This document shows, in pieces, positions 16,925 through 24,881 of a stretch of 64,000 bases of DNA. The translations under genes and the position numbers were made by a program. Position 1 is the first letter of the stretch, and each line of letters starts with the position of its first letter. The DNA is from Sipunculus nudus (Eukaryota > Annelida > Sipuncula > Golfingiida > Sipunculidae), in NCBI GenBank assembly GCA_026874595.1, contig JAPPUL010000069.1, positions 930,001 to 994,000 on the forward strand, in the 5' to 3' direction. The notes below the pieces were generated by a model. The model made no database searches and was not told where the DNA came from. It saw only the letters and a list, made by a program, of their open reading frames with translations.

Positions 16925-18340
16925 CTATCCAAGCTCTTTTATAGCACTAACTAAGCTTAACATCGCATCCTTCCCATCTGCAAAGAACATATATGCATTG
17001 TCAAGCGCAAATAGTGGGTTTGGTATCCCTGCAAATCCAGGACTCAAACTCCGCTTTACGACTATTACCGTTTTTGCAAGATCTACGTTTATAATTGGCA
17101 TCCCAGCTATCGCACTACCCGGATTCCTTGCCTCAGGGTTCACAACATCGTTTGCTCCAAGCACTATTGCAACATCAACTTGACCCATCGTCGGATTTAT
17201 ATCATCCATCTCAACAAGTTGTTCGTAAGGCACATCAACCTCAGCAAGTAATACATTCATATGCCCAGGCATCCGTCCCGCCACAGGGTGTATTGCAAAA
17301 TTTACTTCCTTACCTTGTGATTCAAGCAAGTTCGAAAGTTCCTTTACCGCGTGCTGTGCCTGTCCCACTGCCATACCATATCCAGGTATTACACAAACAC
17401 TTTGAGCTGTGTCAAGATATATTGCGATGTCGTCTGCTGTTATCGATTTTATCTTACCGCCATATACTTCATCCGCTGATAAGCCCTCGGCTACTGCTCC
17501 AAAACCGCCAAATAATACATTTGTAAGTGAACGATTCATTGCCTCGCACATTAGCTTTGTTAGTATTATCCCAGACGCTCCAACAAGCGAACCTGCAACA
17601 ATTAATACATTATTAGATAACACAAAACCAGTTGCCGCCGCTGCTATCCCTGAATAGGAGTTTAGTAAAGCGATAACAACAGGCATGTCAGCTCCCCCTA
17701 TCGCTATGACAAGAAGTATTCCAAGTAAAGACCCAACTATTATTAATTGCCAATAATAACTCATATTAGAAGGATTCATTACCAAAAGCCACCCAAGTAC
17801 AATCGCTATCAAAAGAAGCGCAACTTTTACTATCTGCTCACCAGGATAGCGCACTGCTTTATCAGGTATGAACTTAAGCCCATATAACTTGCCAAAGGCA
17901 ATTAGACTGCCAAAAAATGTTATTGACCCTATTAATCCTGATGCTGTAGTTGATATAGTTATTTGATAATCATCCCCCTGCCCCGCCGATACCGCCTGTA
18001 CCAAAGCCGCGCCCGCTACCAATACAGAAGCAAGCCCGCCAGAACCATTTAATAATGCAACAAGCTCCGGCATCGCTGTCATCTTTATCTTTACTGCTAA
18101 GAATGAGCCTATAAGCCCGCCAATCACTATTCCTCCAAGCATCAGTTCCCAAGTCTGTGATATAATAACGTCGTTATCTGCAAGGGTTGCAAGCACTGCT
18201 ACAAACATCCCCATAGAGCCTAATAAATTACCTCTTACTGCAGTCCGAGGATGTGTTAGCCCCTTAAGGCCAAATATGAATAATATTGCCGCAAGCATAT
18301 AGCCTATATTTATTATTATGTCTAGGTTTTGAGCTTCCAT
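16925..18340 (-). CDS. pntB: NAD(P) transhydrogenase subunit beta
   Basis: The membrane-and-domain-III subunit of proton-translocating transhydrogenase, which uses the proton gradient to drive NADPH formation from NADH. The first 270 or so residues hold about eight hydrophobic segments; the C-terminal NADP(H)-binding domain has VIPGYGMAVGQAQHAVKEL, HPVAGRMPGHMNVLLAEVDVPYE and GANDVVNPEAR. Length 471 is normal. The start is 2 bp after the pntAB stop codon. Membrane, energy metabolism. Confidence 0.96.
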   Translation of the reverse strand: MEAQNLDIIINIGYMLAAILFIFGLKGLTHPRTAVRGNLLGSMGMFVAVLATLADNDVIISQTWELMLGGIVIGGLIGSFLAVKIKMTAMPELVALLNGSGGLASVLVAGAALVQAVSAGQGDDYQITISTTASGLIGSITFFGSLIAFGKLYGLKFIPDKAVRYPGEQIVKVALLLIAIVLGWLLVMNPSNMSYYWQLIIVGSLLGILLVIAIGGADMPVVIALLNSYSGIAAAATGFVLSNNVLIVAGSLVGASGIILTKLMCEAMNRSLTNVLFGGFGAVAEGLSADEVYGGKIKSITADDIAIYLDTAQSVCVIPGYGMAVGQAQHAVKELSNLLESQGKEVNFAIHPVAGRMPGHMNVLLAEVDVPYEQLVEMDDINPTMGQVDVAIVLGANDVVNPEARNPGSAIAGMPIINVDLAKTVIVVKRSLSPGFAGIPNPLFALDNAYMFFADGKDAMLSLVSAIKELG

Positions 18341-18342
18341 GA

Positions 18343-18657
18343 TTAGTCCTTCCTCTTGAATTTTGCAAGCATTCTATGCGTTACCATAAAGCCTCCTATT
18401 ACGTTTATGGTTGCAAGGCTAAGTGCAAGAAATCCTAATATATGTGATAACGTATAATTCCCAATTACGGTTATATCAGCGGCTTGATCTGTTATGCTTA
18501 TACCGCATGCAAGTATCGCTCCTACTATTGTTATTCCGGATATAGCGTTAGACCCTGACATTAATGGTGTGTGCAAAAGAGGTGGCACCTTTGTTATTAT
18601 CTCAAAACCGACGAATATTGCCAGTATGAATACCATTAGCATTTGTAGTAATTCCAT
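18343..18657 (-). CDS. pntAB: NAD(P) transhydrogenase subunit alpha, membrane part
   Basis: A 104-residue protein with three or four hydrophobic segments and the phrases TKVPPLLHTPLMSGSNAISGI and GFMVTHRMLAKF that mark the membrane domain of the alpha subunit. In E. coli this domain is fused to PntA; here, as in many bacteria, the alpha subunit is split into PntAA and PntAB. It lies 36 bp after pntAA and 2 bp before pntB. Confidence 0.95.
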   Translation of the reverse strand: MELLQMLMVFILAIFVGFEIITKVPPLLHTPLMSGSNAISGITIVGAILACGISITDQAADITVIGNYTLSHILGFLALSLATINVIGGFMVTHRMLAKFKRKD

Positions 18658-18693
18658 GATTTCTCTCCATTGAAAAAAAAGCTCAATTTATTT

Positions 18694-19842
18694 TTATAAC
18701 TTTAGACTCTCTTTTACACGTGCATTGACTATTTCGCCCCCTTCTGTAACTAGACTCTCGCGTATTACCTCGTCTTCTTTATCTATCTTTAACTCTTTCT
18801 CCTTCGTTACTAAGCCTCGTAAAAATGATGATATGTTCTTTGAATACATTTGACTTGAATGAAAAGGGATTGTAGATGCTAAGTTTAAGGGCCCCAGTAT
18901 CTTTACTCCGTGCTTTGTAACGCTTTTTCCAGGCTCTGTAAGCTCGCAATTCCCTCCACGCTCAGATGCAAGATCTACTATTACAGATCCTACTTTCATA
19001 CCTTTTACCATGTCAGCTGTTACCAATATCGGCGCCCGTCCCCCAGGTACTGCTGCTGTTGTTAGCACCAAATCACTCTCGCATACCACCTTCTTCATAA
19101 GTTCTTGTTGCTTTTTATAAAACTCCTGGCCAAGCTCCTTCGCATAACCTCCCTCACCTTCTGCTTCCTTCGTGTCAAGTTCCATCTCAACAAACTTTGC
19201 ATTCAAACTCTCAACCTGCTCCTTTACCGCAGGCCTAACGTCATAAGCGCTTACCACCCCTCCAAGTCGTCTTGCTGTTGCGATTGCCTGTAAGCCTGCA
19301 ACTCCAACTCCTACTATAAATACCTTTGCCGCTTGCATAGTTCCTGCTGCTGTTGTCATCATCGGTAATACCCGTACCAATGACTCAGCCCCTAGCAATA
19401 CTCCTTTATAGCCTGCTAAATTTGCCATCGATGATAGAGCGTCCATGCTTTGCGCTCGGGTTATCCTCGGAATTAATTCCATTGCAAAACTTGTTATCTT
19501 ACTTTTTGATAGCTTCTTTAGCCCTTCTTTTGCATTTAACGGATCTAGAAAACTTATTAGTATTTGCCCCTCTTTAAGTAGCTTATAATCCTCTTCTCCT
19601 TTCGGATTTGCACTCGCTCCCATTACCTGCACTATTACTTCACTCTCGAATACATCTTTCCTCTTCAATACCACCTTAGCTCCTTTCTCTTGATACTCAC
19701 TGTCTTTAAAACCTGCCCCCTCTCCTGCTCCTCTTTCTACTATAACCTCAAATCCTAGCTTATTAAGTTCTCCTATCCGTTCCGGTATTACTGCAACCCG
19801 ATTCTCTTTCGGAAAACTCTCTTTAGGGACTCCTAGTCTCAT
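18694..19842 (-). CDS. pntAA: NAD(P) transhydrogenase subunit alpha, NAD(H)-binding part
   Basis: The soluble domain-I protein that binds NAD(H) in the transhydrogenase complex. It has the alanine dehydrogenase/PNT fold: MRLGVPKESFPKENRVAVIP at the start, the RAQSMDALSSMANLAGYKGVL stretch, and the nucleotide-binding loop VFIVGVGVAGLQAIATARRLGG. The length of 382 fits the split-type subunit. First gene of the pntAA-pntAB-pntB-glgP operon; its promoter should lie in the AT-rich gap upstream (19843-20290). Confidence 0.95.
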   Translation of the reverse strand: MRLGVPKESFPKENRVAVIPERIGELNKLGFEVIVERGAGEGAGFKDSEYQEKGAKVVLKRKDVFESEVIVQVMGASANPKGEEDYKLLKEGQILISFLDPLNAKEGLKKLSKSKITSFAMELIPRITRAQSMDALSSMANLAGYKGVLLGAESLVRVLPMMTTAAGTMQAAKVFIVGVGVAGLQAIATARRLGGVVSAYDVRPAVKEQVESLNAKFVEMELDTKEAEGEGGYAKELGQEFYKKQQELMKKVVCESDLVLTTAAVPGGRAPILVTADMVKGMKVGSVIVDLASERGGNCELTEPGKSVTKHGVKILGPLNLASTIPFHSSQMYSKNISSFLRGLVTKEKELKIDKEDEVIRESLVTEGGEIVNARVKESLKL

Positions 19843-20290
19843 CGTTTCTCCTCGTAGTACTTTTTCTTTTTATTTTATCTTTATTATTCTTTTTATTTAG
19901 ATTTTTGTTATTATATTAAAAGCTGTTTATATCGGCTCATAATAGCCGTTTTAAACTAGTTATTTCTTTACACGTTCTATTTGTATAGTCAATATAATAT
20001 ATTCATTTATCCTAAATAAGCTTATACAATTTATTTAAATTATATAAACTTATGTAAAAATTAACAACTTAATAAGCATATTATATATAATTCAATATAT
20101 CTGCTTAACTTATTCGCTTGACTATCAGTGCAAAAATATTATCTTTCCCAAAACAATATATATATATATATATTTTTATTAGCTATTTCTTATATAGTTA
20201 TAGCATTATACTAAACAGTTATACACTGTTGCTTTAACATAGAGGCACTATAGAGGCGCTTTATAGAGGCACTTTCAATTAGGGGGTATT
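19843..20290. promoter_or_regulatory. 448-bp divergent intergenic region with AT tract and triple leader repeat
   Basis: This gap separates pntAA (minus) from the small membrane protein gene (plus) and should hold both promoters. It is very AT-rich and carries a run of about nine TA steps at 20156-20173. At the plus-strand end, three copies of ATAGAGGC[AG]CT lie at 20239-20249, 20250-20260 and 20263-20273, just before the AGGGGG ribosome-binding site of the gene at 20291. I see no open frame, no tRNA and no confident -35/-10 pair. Confidence 0.5.
20239..20273 (+). repeat. three 11-bp direct repeats in a leader region
   Basis: ATAGAGGCACT, ATAGAGGCGCT and ATAGAGGCACT, the first two adjacent and the third after a 2-bp gap. 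They end 17 bp before the start codon of the gene at 20291, so they could be a protein-binding array or a slippage product. Confidence 0.75.
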
Positions 20291-20749
20291 ATGTTGCTGA
20301 TTATTTGTTGTATCTTGGGAGGACTTATAATAATTAGAGAGTTTATTGAACAAAAGCTTGCTGGCAAACAAGCTATACTTGCTTCTGTTCAAACTGCAGG
20401 GGACTTCCTTGAGAAAATTAGACCTTATCTTGGGATTATATCTATCCTTGTTGGCATTTGGGCTTTCTTCTCTCCCAATTATTCTTTCTATGATAATATG
20501 GGTTTTGCTCGTCAGGATTTCATTGGCGATCTTATTCCTGCTATATTCGCTTTTTTAACAGGTATTCTCCTTAGCCTTGATGTTTTGGAATATATTAATT
20601 TCTCTAAGGACCAGTCAGCTTCTAACTCGCGTAGAGGACGTATTCAAAAAGAGCTTTCTAATCAGAAAACTTTAATTGGATTGCTTTCAATACTTTTTGG
20701 GTTTTTGCATATATTAGATTACGTTTATGGAGGAATCCCTCTGATTTAA
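20291..20749 (+). CDS. small four-helix membrane protein, function unknown
   Basis: A 152-residue protein with predicted membrane segments at about 2-16, 46-62, 79-100 and 127-144. I do not recognise the family. A repeated motif-like element, 'LGIISILVGIWAFF' and 'LIGLLSILFGFLHIL', appears before two hydrophilic turns, so the protein may be an internal duplication of a two-helix unit. AGGGGG stands 4-5 bases before the start. It lies about 118 bp before the rluB gene on the same strand. Its coding strand is T-rich, as in the next two genes and unlike the pnt genes. Confidence 0.65.
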   Translation: MLLIICCILGGLIIIREFIEQKLAGKQAILASVQTAGDFLEKIRPYLGIISILVGIWAFFSPNYSFYDNMGFARQDFIGDLIPAIFAFLTGILLSLDVLEYINFSKDQSASNSRRGRIQKELSNQKTLIGLLSILFGFLHILDYVYGGIPLI

Positions 20750-20866
20750 GTGCCTTGAAAAGCATATTAATATACAAAAATATACAAAGACTTTTTATTT
20801 ACATTTTTGCCATTATCTTTCATAATATCTTGTTGAGCTCTTTTTGTTTTTTTATATTTATGCCAT

Positions 20867-21592
20867 ATGCGGACTCTAAGGCTTAATCAATATCTTGCTC
20901 TTTGCGGCATTGCTTCAAGACGAGATTCTGATAACCTAATAAAAAAAGGGTTTGTTTCTATTAATAACCATATATGTACCACTTTGGGGACTAAAGTTAG
21001 TCCTTGGAAGGATACGGTATATTATAAAGGCAAAAAGCTTTCTATTCCACCCAAATATTCGTACTTAATTCTTTATAAGCCAAAGGGAGTTATTTGTACT
21101 CGCAAAGACCCGCAAGATAGAAAAACTGTTTTTTCTCTTATCAAAAGAGAATATAAATCTCTATTTTATGTTGGAAGGCTTGACATTAATTCCGAGGGTT
21201 TGCTTTTGTTTACTAACAATGGTGTGCTTGCTTCCAAATTACTTCATCCATCAAGCGGAGTGTCTAAAACTTATTTTATTAAAGTTAATGGTTTTGTTAA
21301 AGATGTGCATATCGATTTATTGCTTAAAGGCATTGCCCTGGATGAAGGTATTGCCTTTGCAACGAGCATAAATATTGTTAAAAGAAAAGAAGATATATCT
21401 TCTTTTTATATGACTATTACTCAGGGCATGAAAAGGCAAATTAGACGCATGTTTAAACATATAGATTTGTCTGTTTTATTGCTTCGGCGGGAGGCTTTTG
21501 GTTCACTTAAATTGCAAAATGTTGCTAAAGGTCGTTATCGGCTTCTTTCAGATAAGGAAATAAATGCGCTGTTTAAGGATGTTAAGTTATGA
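20867..21592 (+). CDS. rluB: pseudouridine synthase, RsuA/RluB/E/F family
   Basis: A 241-residue enzyme that converts uridine to pseudouridine in rRNA. An S4 domain starts at residue 3 (LRLNQYLALCGIASRRDSDNLI), and the catalytic core has VGRLDINSEGLLLFTNNG with catalytic Asp106, then QGMKRQIRRMF. The last codon overlaps the start of the next gene (ATGA at 21589-21592), so the two are translationally coupled. RluB, RluE, RluF and RsuA differ mainly in target; the length and layout fit RluB best but the target is uncertain. Confidence 0.88.
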   Translation: MRTLRLNQYLALCGIASRRDSDNLIKKGFVSINNHICTTLGTKVSPWKDTVYYKGKKLSIPPKYSYLILYKPKGVICTRKDPQDRKTVFSLIKREYKSLFYVGRLDINSEGLLLFTNNGVLASKLLHPSSGVSKTYFIKVNGFVKDVHIDLLLKGIALDEGIAFATSINIVKRKEDISSFYMTITQGMKRQIRRMFKHIDLSVLLLRREAFGSLKLQNVAKGRYRLLSDKEINALFKDVKL

Positions 21593-22821
21593 TTTCTTTT
21601 AAATATCTTTTTATTCTAGTTTTTGTTTTTTTAATATTTTTTTCTTTTTCCTTTTCTTTTTCCTTTGCAGATACAAAAATTACTTATAATAAAAGTCCTT
21701 TTTTGGGCTCAACACAAAGTAAAGTATTTGGCCTTTTATGGAGTATTAAAACCCCATCCCTTGTCTACGCCTCACCTTTAATTAAAGACGATATGATATT
21801 TTATGGAGATGTTAAAAACAATTTTTATGCACTAAGCACCTACACAGGAAAACTTTTATGGTCTTTTAAGCTTAAAAGCCGTTATGGGAATAAATCAAAG
21901 GGTATAAGAGGCTCTTTTGTTGTTTATAAGGACAATATTTTAGTGTATAACGTCGATGGTTTTTTGTACTCCTTCAATATGAAAACAGGTAATATTGTCT
22001 TTGGTCCCTTGGATATACGTGGTGATATTTTTTCAAGACCTGTTTTTTATGATAAGTATATATTCATTGTAAGTGGCCTTGGCGGTAGGATAAGGATATT
22101 ATCAGCGCAAACGGGTAAACAATACAAGCTAAACCGGCCTATGAATATAGGATATCCAGTATATACAAGTCCGCTTATTAGTGATGTTTTTGTTGAGAAG
22201 GATATTAAAGACGTTTTGTACAATATATATATAAGCTTGTCAAATAAACTTGTCGTCTTTCGGGTTAATATGAGCAGTAGAACGCGAGAGCATGTTAAGA
22301 CATTGGAGCTATATAATAAGTATAAATACATATCAAGTCCCGTACTCCATAAAAAGGTATCGAAGAAAAGTGATTATCTAGTTATTAAGACCTTGTTTTT
22401 GGTAACTAAGACAAATATTTTTAGTATAGATGCAACACTGCTTAAAGTGAATTGGATAAACAAAGTAGAAGAATACCCATTAAAAGAAGATGTTTTAGAA
22501 TATCCAAGTCCTTATGTTAGAGGAGATAAAGTATATTTCTTTACTCGTGGTTATGAAATAGATAATGGCAGTCCATTTTGGAATGTCTTTATGAAGGGCT
22601 TGCCTACAGTAGAGGCAGGATATACTTATGATAATATATATCTTGCAGGAGGATATATTAGTGATAGGAGAAGGATAGGTTTTATAAGTGTTTTAGAGAT
22701 AAAAACAGAGTCTTTAGAAAACTTTTTAGATATTTTTTCAGAGCCGCTCTCCCCTGTTGCAGTAAATGATGGCATAGTCGCATTATCTACCTTTGCTAAA
22801 ACGCTTTTGGTATTTAGGTAA
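21589..22821 (+). CDS. exported PQQ-like beta-propeller protein
   Basis: A 410-residue protein with a long hydrophobic N-terminus (about 4-26) rich in Phe and Ser, a signal peptide or anchor. The mature part has PQQ/YWTD-type propeller blades: YASPLIKDDMIFYGDVKNNFYALSTYTGKLLWSFKL, FVVYKDNILVYNVDGFLYSFNMKTGNIVFGP and later copies. The layout resembles BamB and other periplasmic propellers but I see no lipobox, so BamB is not supported. The start overlaps the rluB stop by 4 bp. A weak 8-bp inverted repeat follows at 22830-22847. Confidence 0.7.
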   Translation: MISFKYLFILVFVFLIFFSFSFSFSFADTKITYNKSPFLGSTQSKVFGLLWSIKTPSLVYASPLIKDDMIFYGDVKNNFYALSTYTGKLLWSFKLKSRYGNKSKGIRGSFVVYKDNILVYNVDGFLYSFNMKTGNIVFGPLDIRGDIFSRPVFYDKYIFIVSGLGGRIRILSAQTGKQYKLNRPMNIGYPVYTSPLISDVFVEKDIKDVLYNIYISLSNKLVVFRVNMSSRTREHVKTLELYNKYKYISSPVLHKKVSKKSDYLVIKTLFLVTKTNIFSIDATLLKVNWINKVEEYPLKEDVLEYPSPYVRGDKVYFFTRGYEIDNGSPFWNVFMKGLPTVEAGYTYDNIYLAGGYISDRRRIGFISVLEIKTESLENFLDIFSEPLSPVAVNDGIVALSTFAKTLLVFR

Positions 22822-22829
22822 GCCTCTCC

Positions 22830-22847
22830 AAATACTAGTTAGTATTT
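22830..22847 (+). terminator. weak inverted repeat after the propeller gene
   Basis: AAATACTA and TAGTATTT form an 8-bp stem with a 2-base loop, followed by an AT-rich stretch that ends in six T about 10 bases on. The stem is AT-rich and the loop too short, so terminator activity is doubtful. Confidence 0.3.
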
Positions 22848-23062
22848 ACATTATATATATTTTTTGATTATATAATTGCCATCTAATATAAAAATGCTTT
22901 CTTTATAAAAATGCTTTCTTTTTGGATAAAAGCGTTTTGTTATAAATGTCCATTTAGTAAGGTGTATTGCATTTGGCTTAGAAAATAAAGTACTTGCAAA
23001 CAATAACGTCAAAGGAGTGATAGGGTAAGAGGATTTAAAAAAGAGGAGATAGTAAAAAAAAA

Positions 23063-23500
23063 ATGAGAAGACATTTAATGTTGGGAGGGATGCTGTTATT
23101 GGGAGGTGTAGTCTTATCTGGTTGTTCGGCTGAAGGCGAAGATGACAAAGCAAAGGATTTACAAAGGAACACCCATATTATAATTCTATAAAGCTAAAGG
23201 AATCGGAGTACAGTGAACATTATAGAGGGATGGACAAAGACGTAAGTACGTTTTTTGATTATGCTATTTTGATTTTGCTATATGGATAACACACAAGGAC
23301 GTATCGGAGGACGTAGTGTATAAAGTCGTTAAAACGCTATATACGCAAAGAAATACATGCTAAAGGCAAAAAAGAAGACGTTTAATGGAATTGTCGTATC
23401 AAATGGAGTACTTGGAATTAGTTTTCCATTACATAAGGGAGCAGCAAGGTTTTGGAATGAAAAGGGACTTTTGATTCCAAACGCTATAAAAAGTGAGTAA
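23063..23500 (+). pseudogene. decayed TAXI-family TRAP solute-binding protein gene
   Basis: An ATG at 23063 after GAGGAG opens a lipoprotein signal like that of the intact gene at 23630 (MRRHLMLGG against MRRYLMLSG, lipobox LSGC), and then jumps to C-terminal sequence. Further on, in shifted frames, HPYYNSIKL, GMDKDVSTFFDYA, ITHKDVSEDVVYK and a last frame with GISFPLHKGAARFWNEKG align with the end of the intact protein, up to the TAA at 23500. About 200 codons of the middle are gone, and at least three frame changes and internal stop codons split the rest. The many substitutions show a diverged paralogue, not a fresh copy. The same-strand intact gene starts 130 bp downstream. Confidence 0.88.
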
Positions 23501-23524
23501 TTAAAGCTAAAGAGAGCAGGACAG

Positions 23525-23560
23525 AGTAAGAGGTTAAGTAAGAGGGCAAGTAAGAGAATA
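23525..23560 (+). repeat. 12-bp periodic AGTAAGAG repeat
   Basis: Three copies of AGTAAGAG at 12-bp spacing between the decayed and the intact TAXI genes. Purine-rich and non-coding as far as I can see. Confidence 0.65.
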
Positions 23561-23629
23561 GAGAAGCTAAAGGGCAGCTATAAAAGCTCTAATAAAAATA
23601 AATATAAAAAAAATAAGGAGGAAAAGTAG

Positions 23630-24685
23630 GTGAGAAGATATTTAATGTTGAGTGGGATGATGTTATTGGTGGGTGCAGTTGGGCTATCTGGGTGTGGAGG
23701 AGGAGGCAAATCGTCTGAAGGGAAAGCTGATAAGGCAAAGGCTAGTACAGAGGCGGCAAAACAAAAACAAACGAGTGTAAAGTTCACAGGGGGACCAAGT
23801 GGTGGGACCTTTGAGGTTTTTACAAATGCGGCAGCAGGCTATTTGAATGATAATGTAAAGGAATATAAATATTTCAATCAGGCATCAGATGGGTCAACGG
23901 AGAACATAAGGAAAGTAGGTGGGAAGAAGGTAGACTTTGGGATATCCTATTCGGGAGATAGTTATCTAGCCCGCAATGGTCGCTTGCCAAACGATAGTAG
24001 GAAATATACAAATCTAAGGGCAATATCGTTTTTGTATAAGGCACCTGCACAGCTTGCAGTCCCAAAGGATAGTAAGATAAGTAAGGTGTCAGATTTAAAA
24101 GGAAAGAAGGTTGCAATAGGCGGGCAGGGCTCAGGAGCGGCGGCATCAGCGACTAGATATTTTAAGACAGTGGAGTTATGGGATAACTTCACGCCCCAGT
24201 ATTTAGGATATAACAAAGCAGCCTCAGCAATACAAGATGGGAAAGTAGATGCAATGTGGGTATTGGCAGGGCCACCGACAGCAGCAGTTATGCAGCTATC
24301 AGCGCGTCGTCAGATAAGATTATTAGATGTATACGAGTATGGGGTAAGCAAAGGACTTAACGAACAACATCCTTATTACAAACCTTTTACGATGGAAGTG
24401 TCAAAGCTAGGCGATAAATATAAAGGTATGGATAAAGACGTGAGTTCATTTTTTGACTCAGCATTATGGACAACCCACGAGGATGTGTCTGAGGATGCAG
24501 TATATAAGGCACTAAAGAGTGTATATTCAAATGCAGGCTTAAAACATATGTCAACAGCAAAAAAGACATTTACGCAGATGAGTATAAAGGATGGTATAGT
24601 AGGAATAAGCATACCCTTACACAAAGGAGCTTATAAGTTTTGGCAGGAGCAAGGAATAAGCATACCACAAGAGATAAAGCCATAA
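23630..24685 (+). CDS. TAXI-family TRAP transporter solute-binding lipoprotein
   Basis: The substrate-binding part of a TRAP uptake system. The start is GTG at 23630, supported by AAGGAGG 8 bases upstream. The signal ends LSGCGGGG, a lipobox, so the protein is probably membrane-tethered. The 351-residue body has the TAXI pattern: SVKFTGGPSGGTFEVFTNAAAGYL at the front, STENIRKVGGKKVDFGISYSGD, LKGKKVAIGGQGSGAAASATRYF, and GKVDAMWVLAGPPTAAVMQL. TAXI proteins take up small organic anions such as glutamate or aromatic acids; the substrate here is unknown. A hairpin with T run follows (24707-24768) before the permease gene, which may limit read-through so that the binding protein is made in excess. 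Confidence 0.92.
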   Translation: MRRYLMLSGMMLLVGAVGLSGCGGGGKSSEGKADKAKASTEAAKQKQTSVKFTGGPSGGTFEVFTNAAAGYLNDNVKEYKYFNQASDGSTENIRKVGGKKVDFGISYSGDSYLARNGRLPNDSRKYTNLRAISFLYKAPAQLAVPKDSKISKVSDLKGKKVAIGGQGSGAAASATRYFKTVELWDNFTPQYLGYNKAASAIQDGKVDAMWVLAGPPTAAVMQLSARRQIRLLDVYEYGVSKGLNEQHPYYKPFTMEVSKLGDKYKGMDKDVSSFFDSALWTTHEDVSEDAVYKALKSVYSNAGLKHMSTAKKTFTQMSIKDGIVGISIPLHKGAYKFWQEQGISIPQEIKP

Positions 24686-24706
24686 AAAACTATGGTCAGA
24701 TAATAG

Positions 24707-24768
24707 GTACAAGCTTAAATAAAGGATATTTTATGTGCATTCGTTTTTAAGCTTGTACTCTTTTTATT
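24707..24768 (+). terminator. long-loop terminator or attenuator between TAXI and permease genes
   Basis: GTACAAGCTTAAA (24707-24719) and TTTAAGCTTGTAC (24746-24758) pair perfectly over 13 bp with a 26-base loop, followed by TCTTTTTATTAT. The stem plus T tract fits an intrinsic terminator; its place between binding protein and permease suggests partial termination that sets their ratio. Confidence 0.65.
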
Positions 24769-24775
24769 ATGGCGC

Positions 24776-24805
24776 CTAAGTAAAATGCTACTAAGTAAAA
24801 TGCTA
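24776..24805 (+). repeat. 15-bp perfect tandem duplication
   Basis: CTAAGTAAAATGCTA occurs twice without a gap (24776-24790, 24791-24805), just after the hairpin in the TAXI-permease gap. Non-coding. Confidence 0.85.
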
Positions 24806-24881
24806 CTATTATGAAGTCTAAAGCAGGGGTACAGATAAAACAGATTGAAGTAACTATGTATATGTAAAAGGGTAGAACTAT

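Noticed and set aside
20156-20173. TA repeat as a mobile-element or origin signal
   Set aside because: It is a simple AT microsatellite; no DnaA boxes, inverted repeats or target-site duplications around it.
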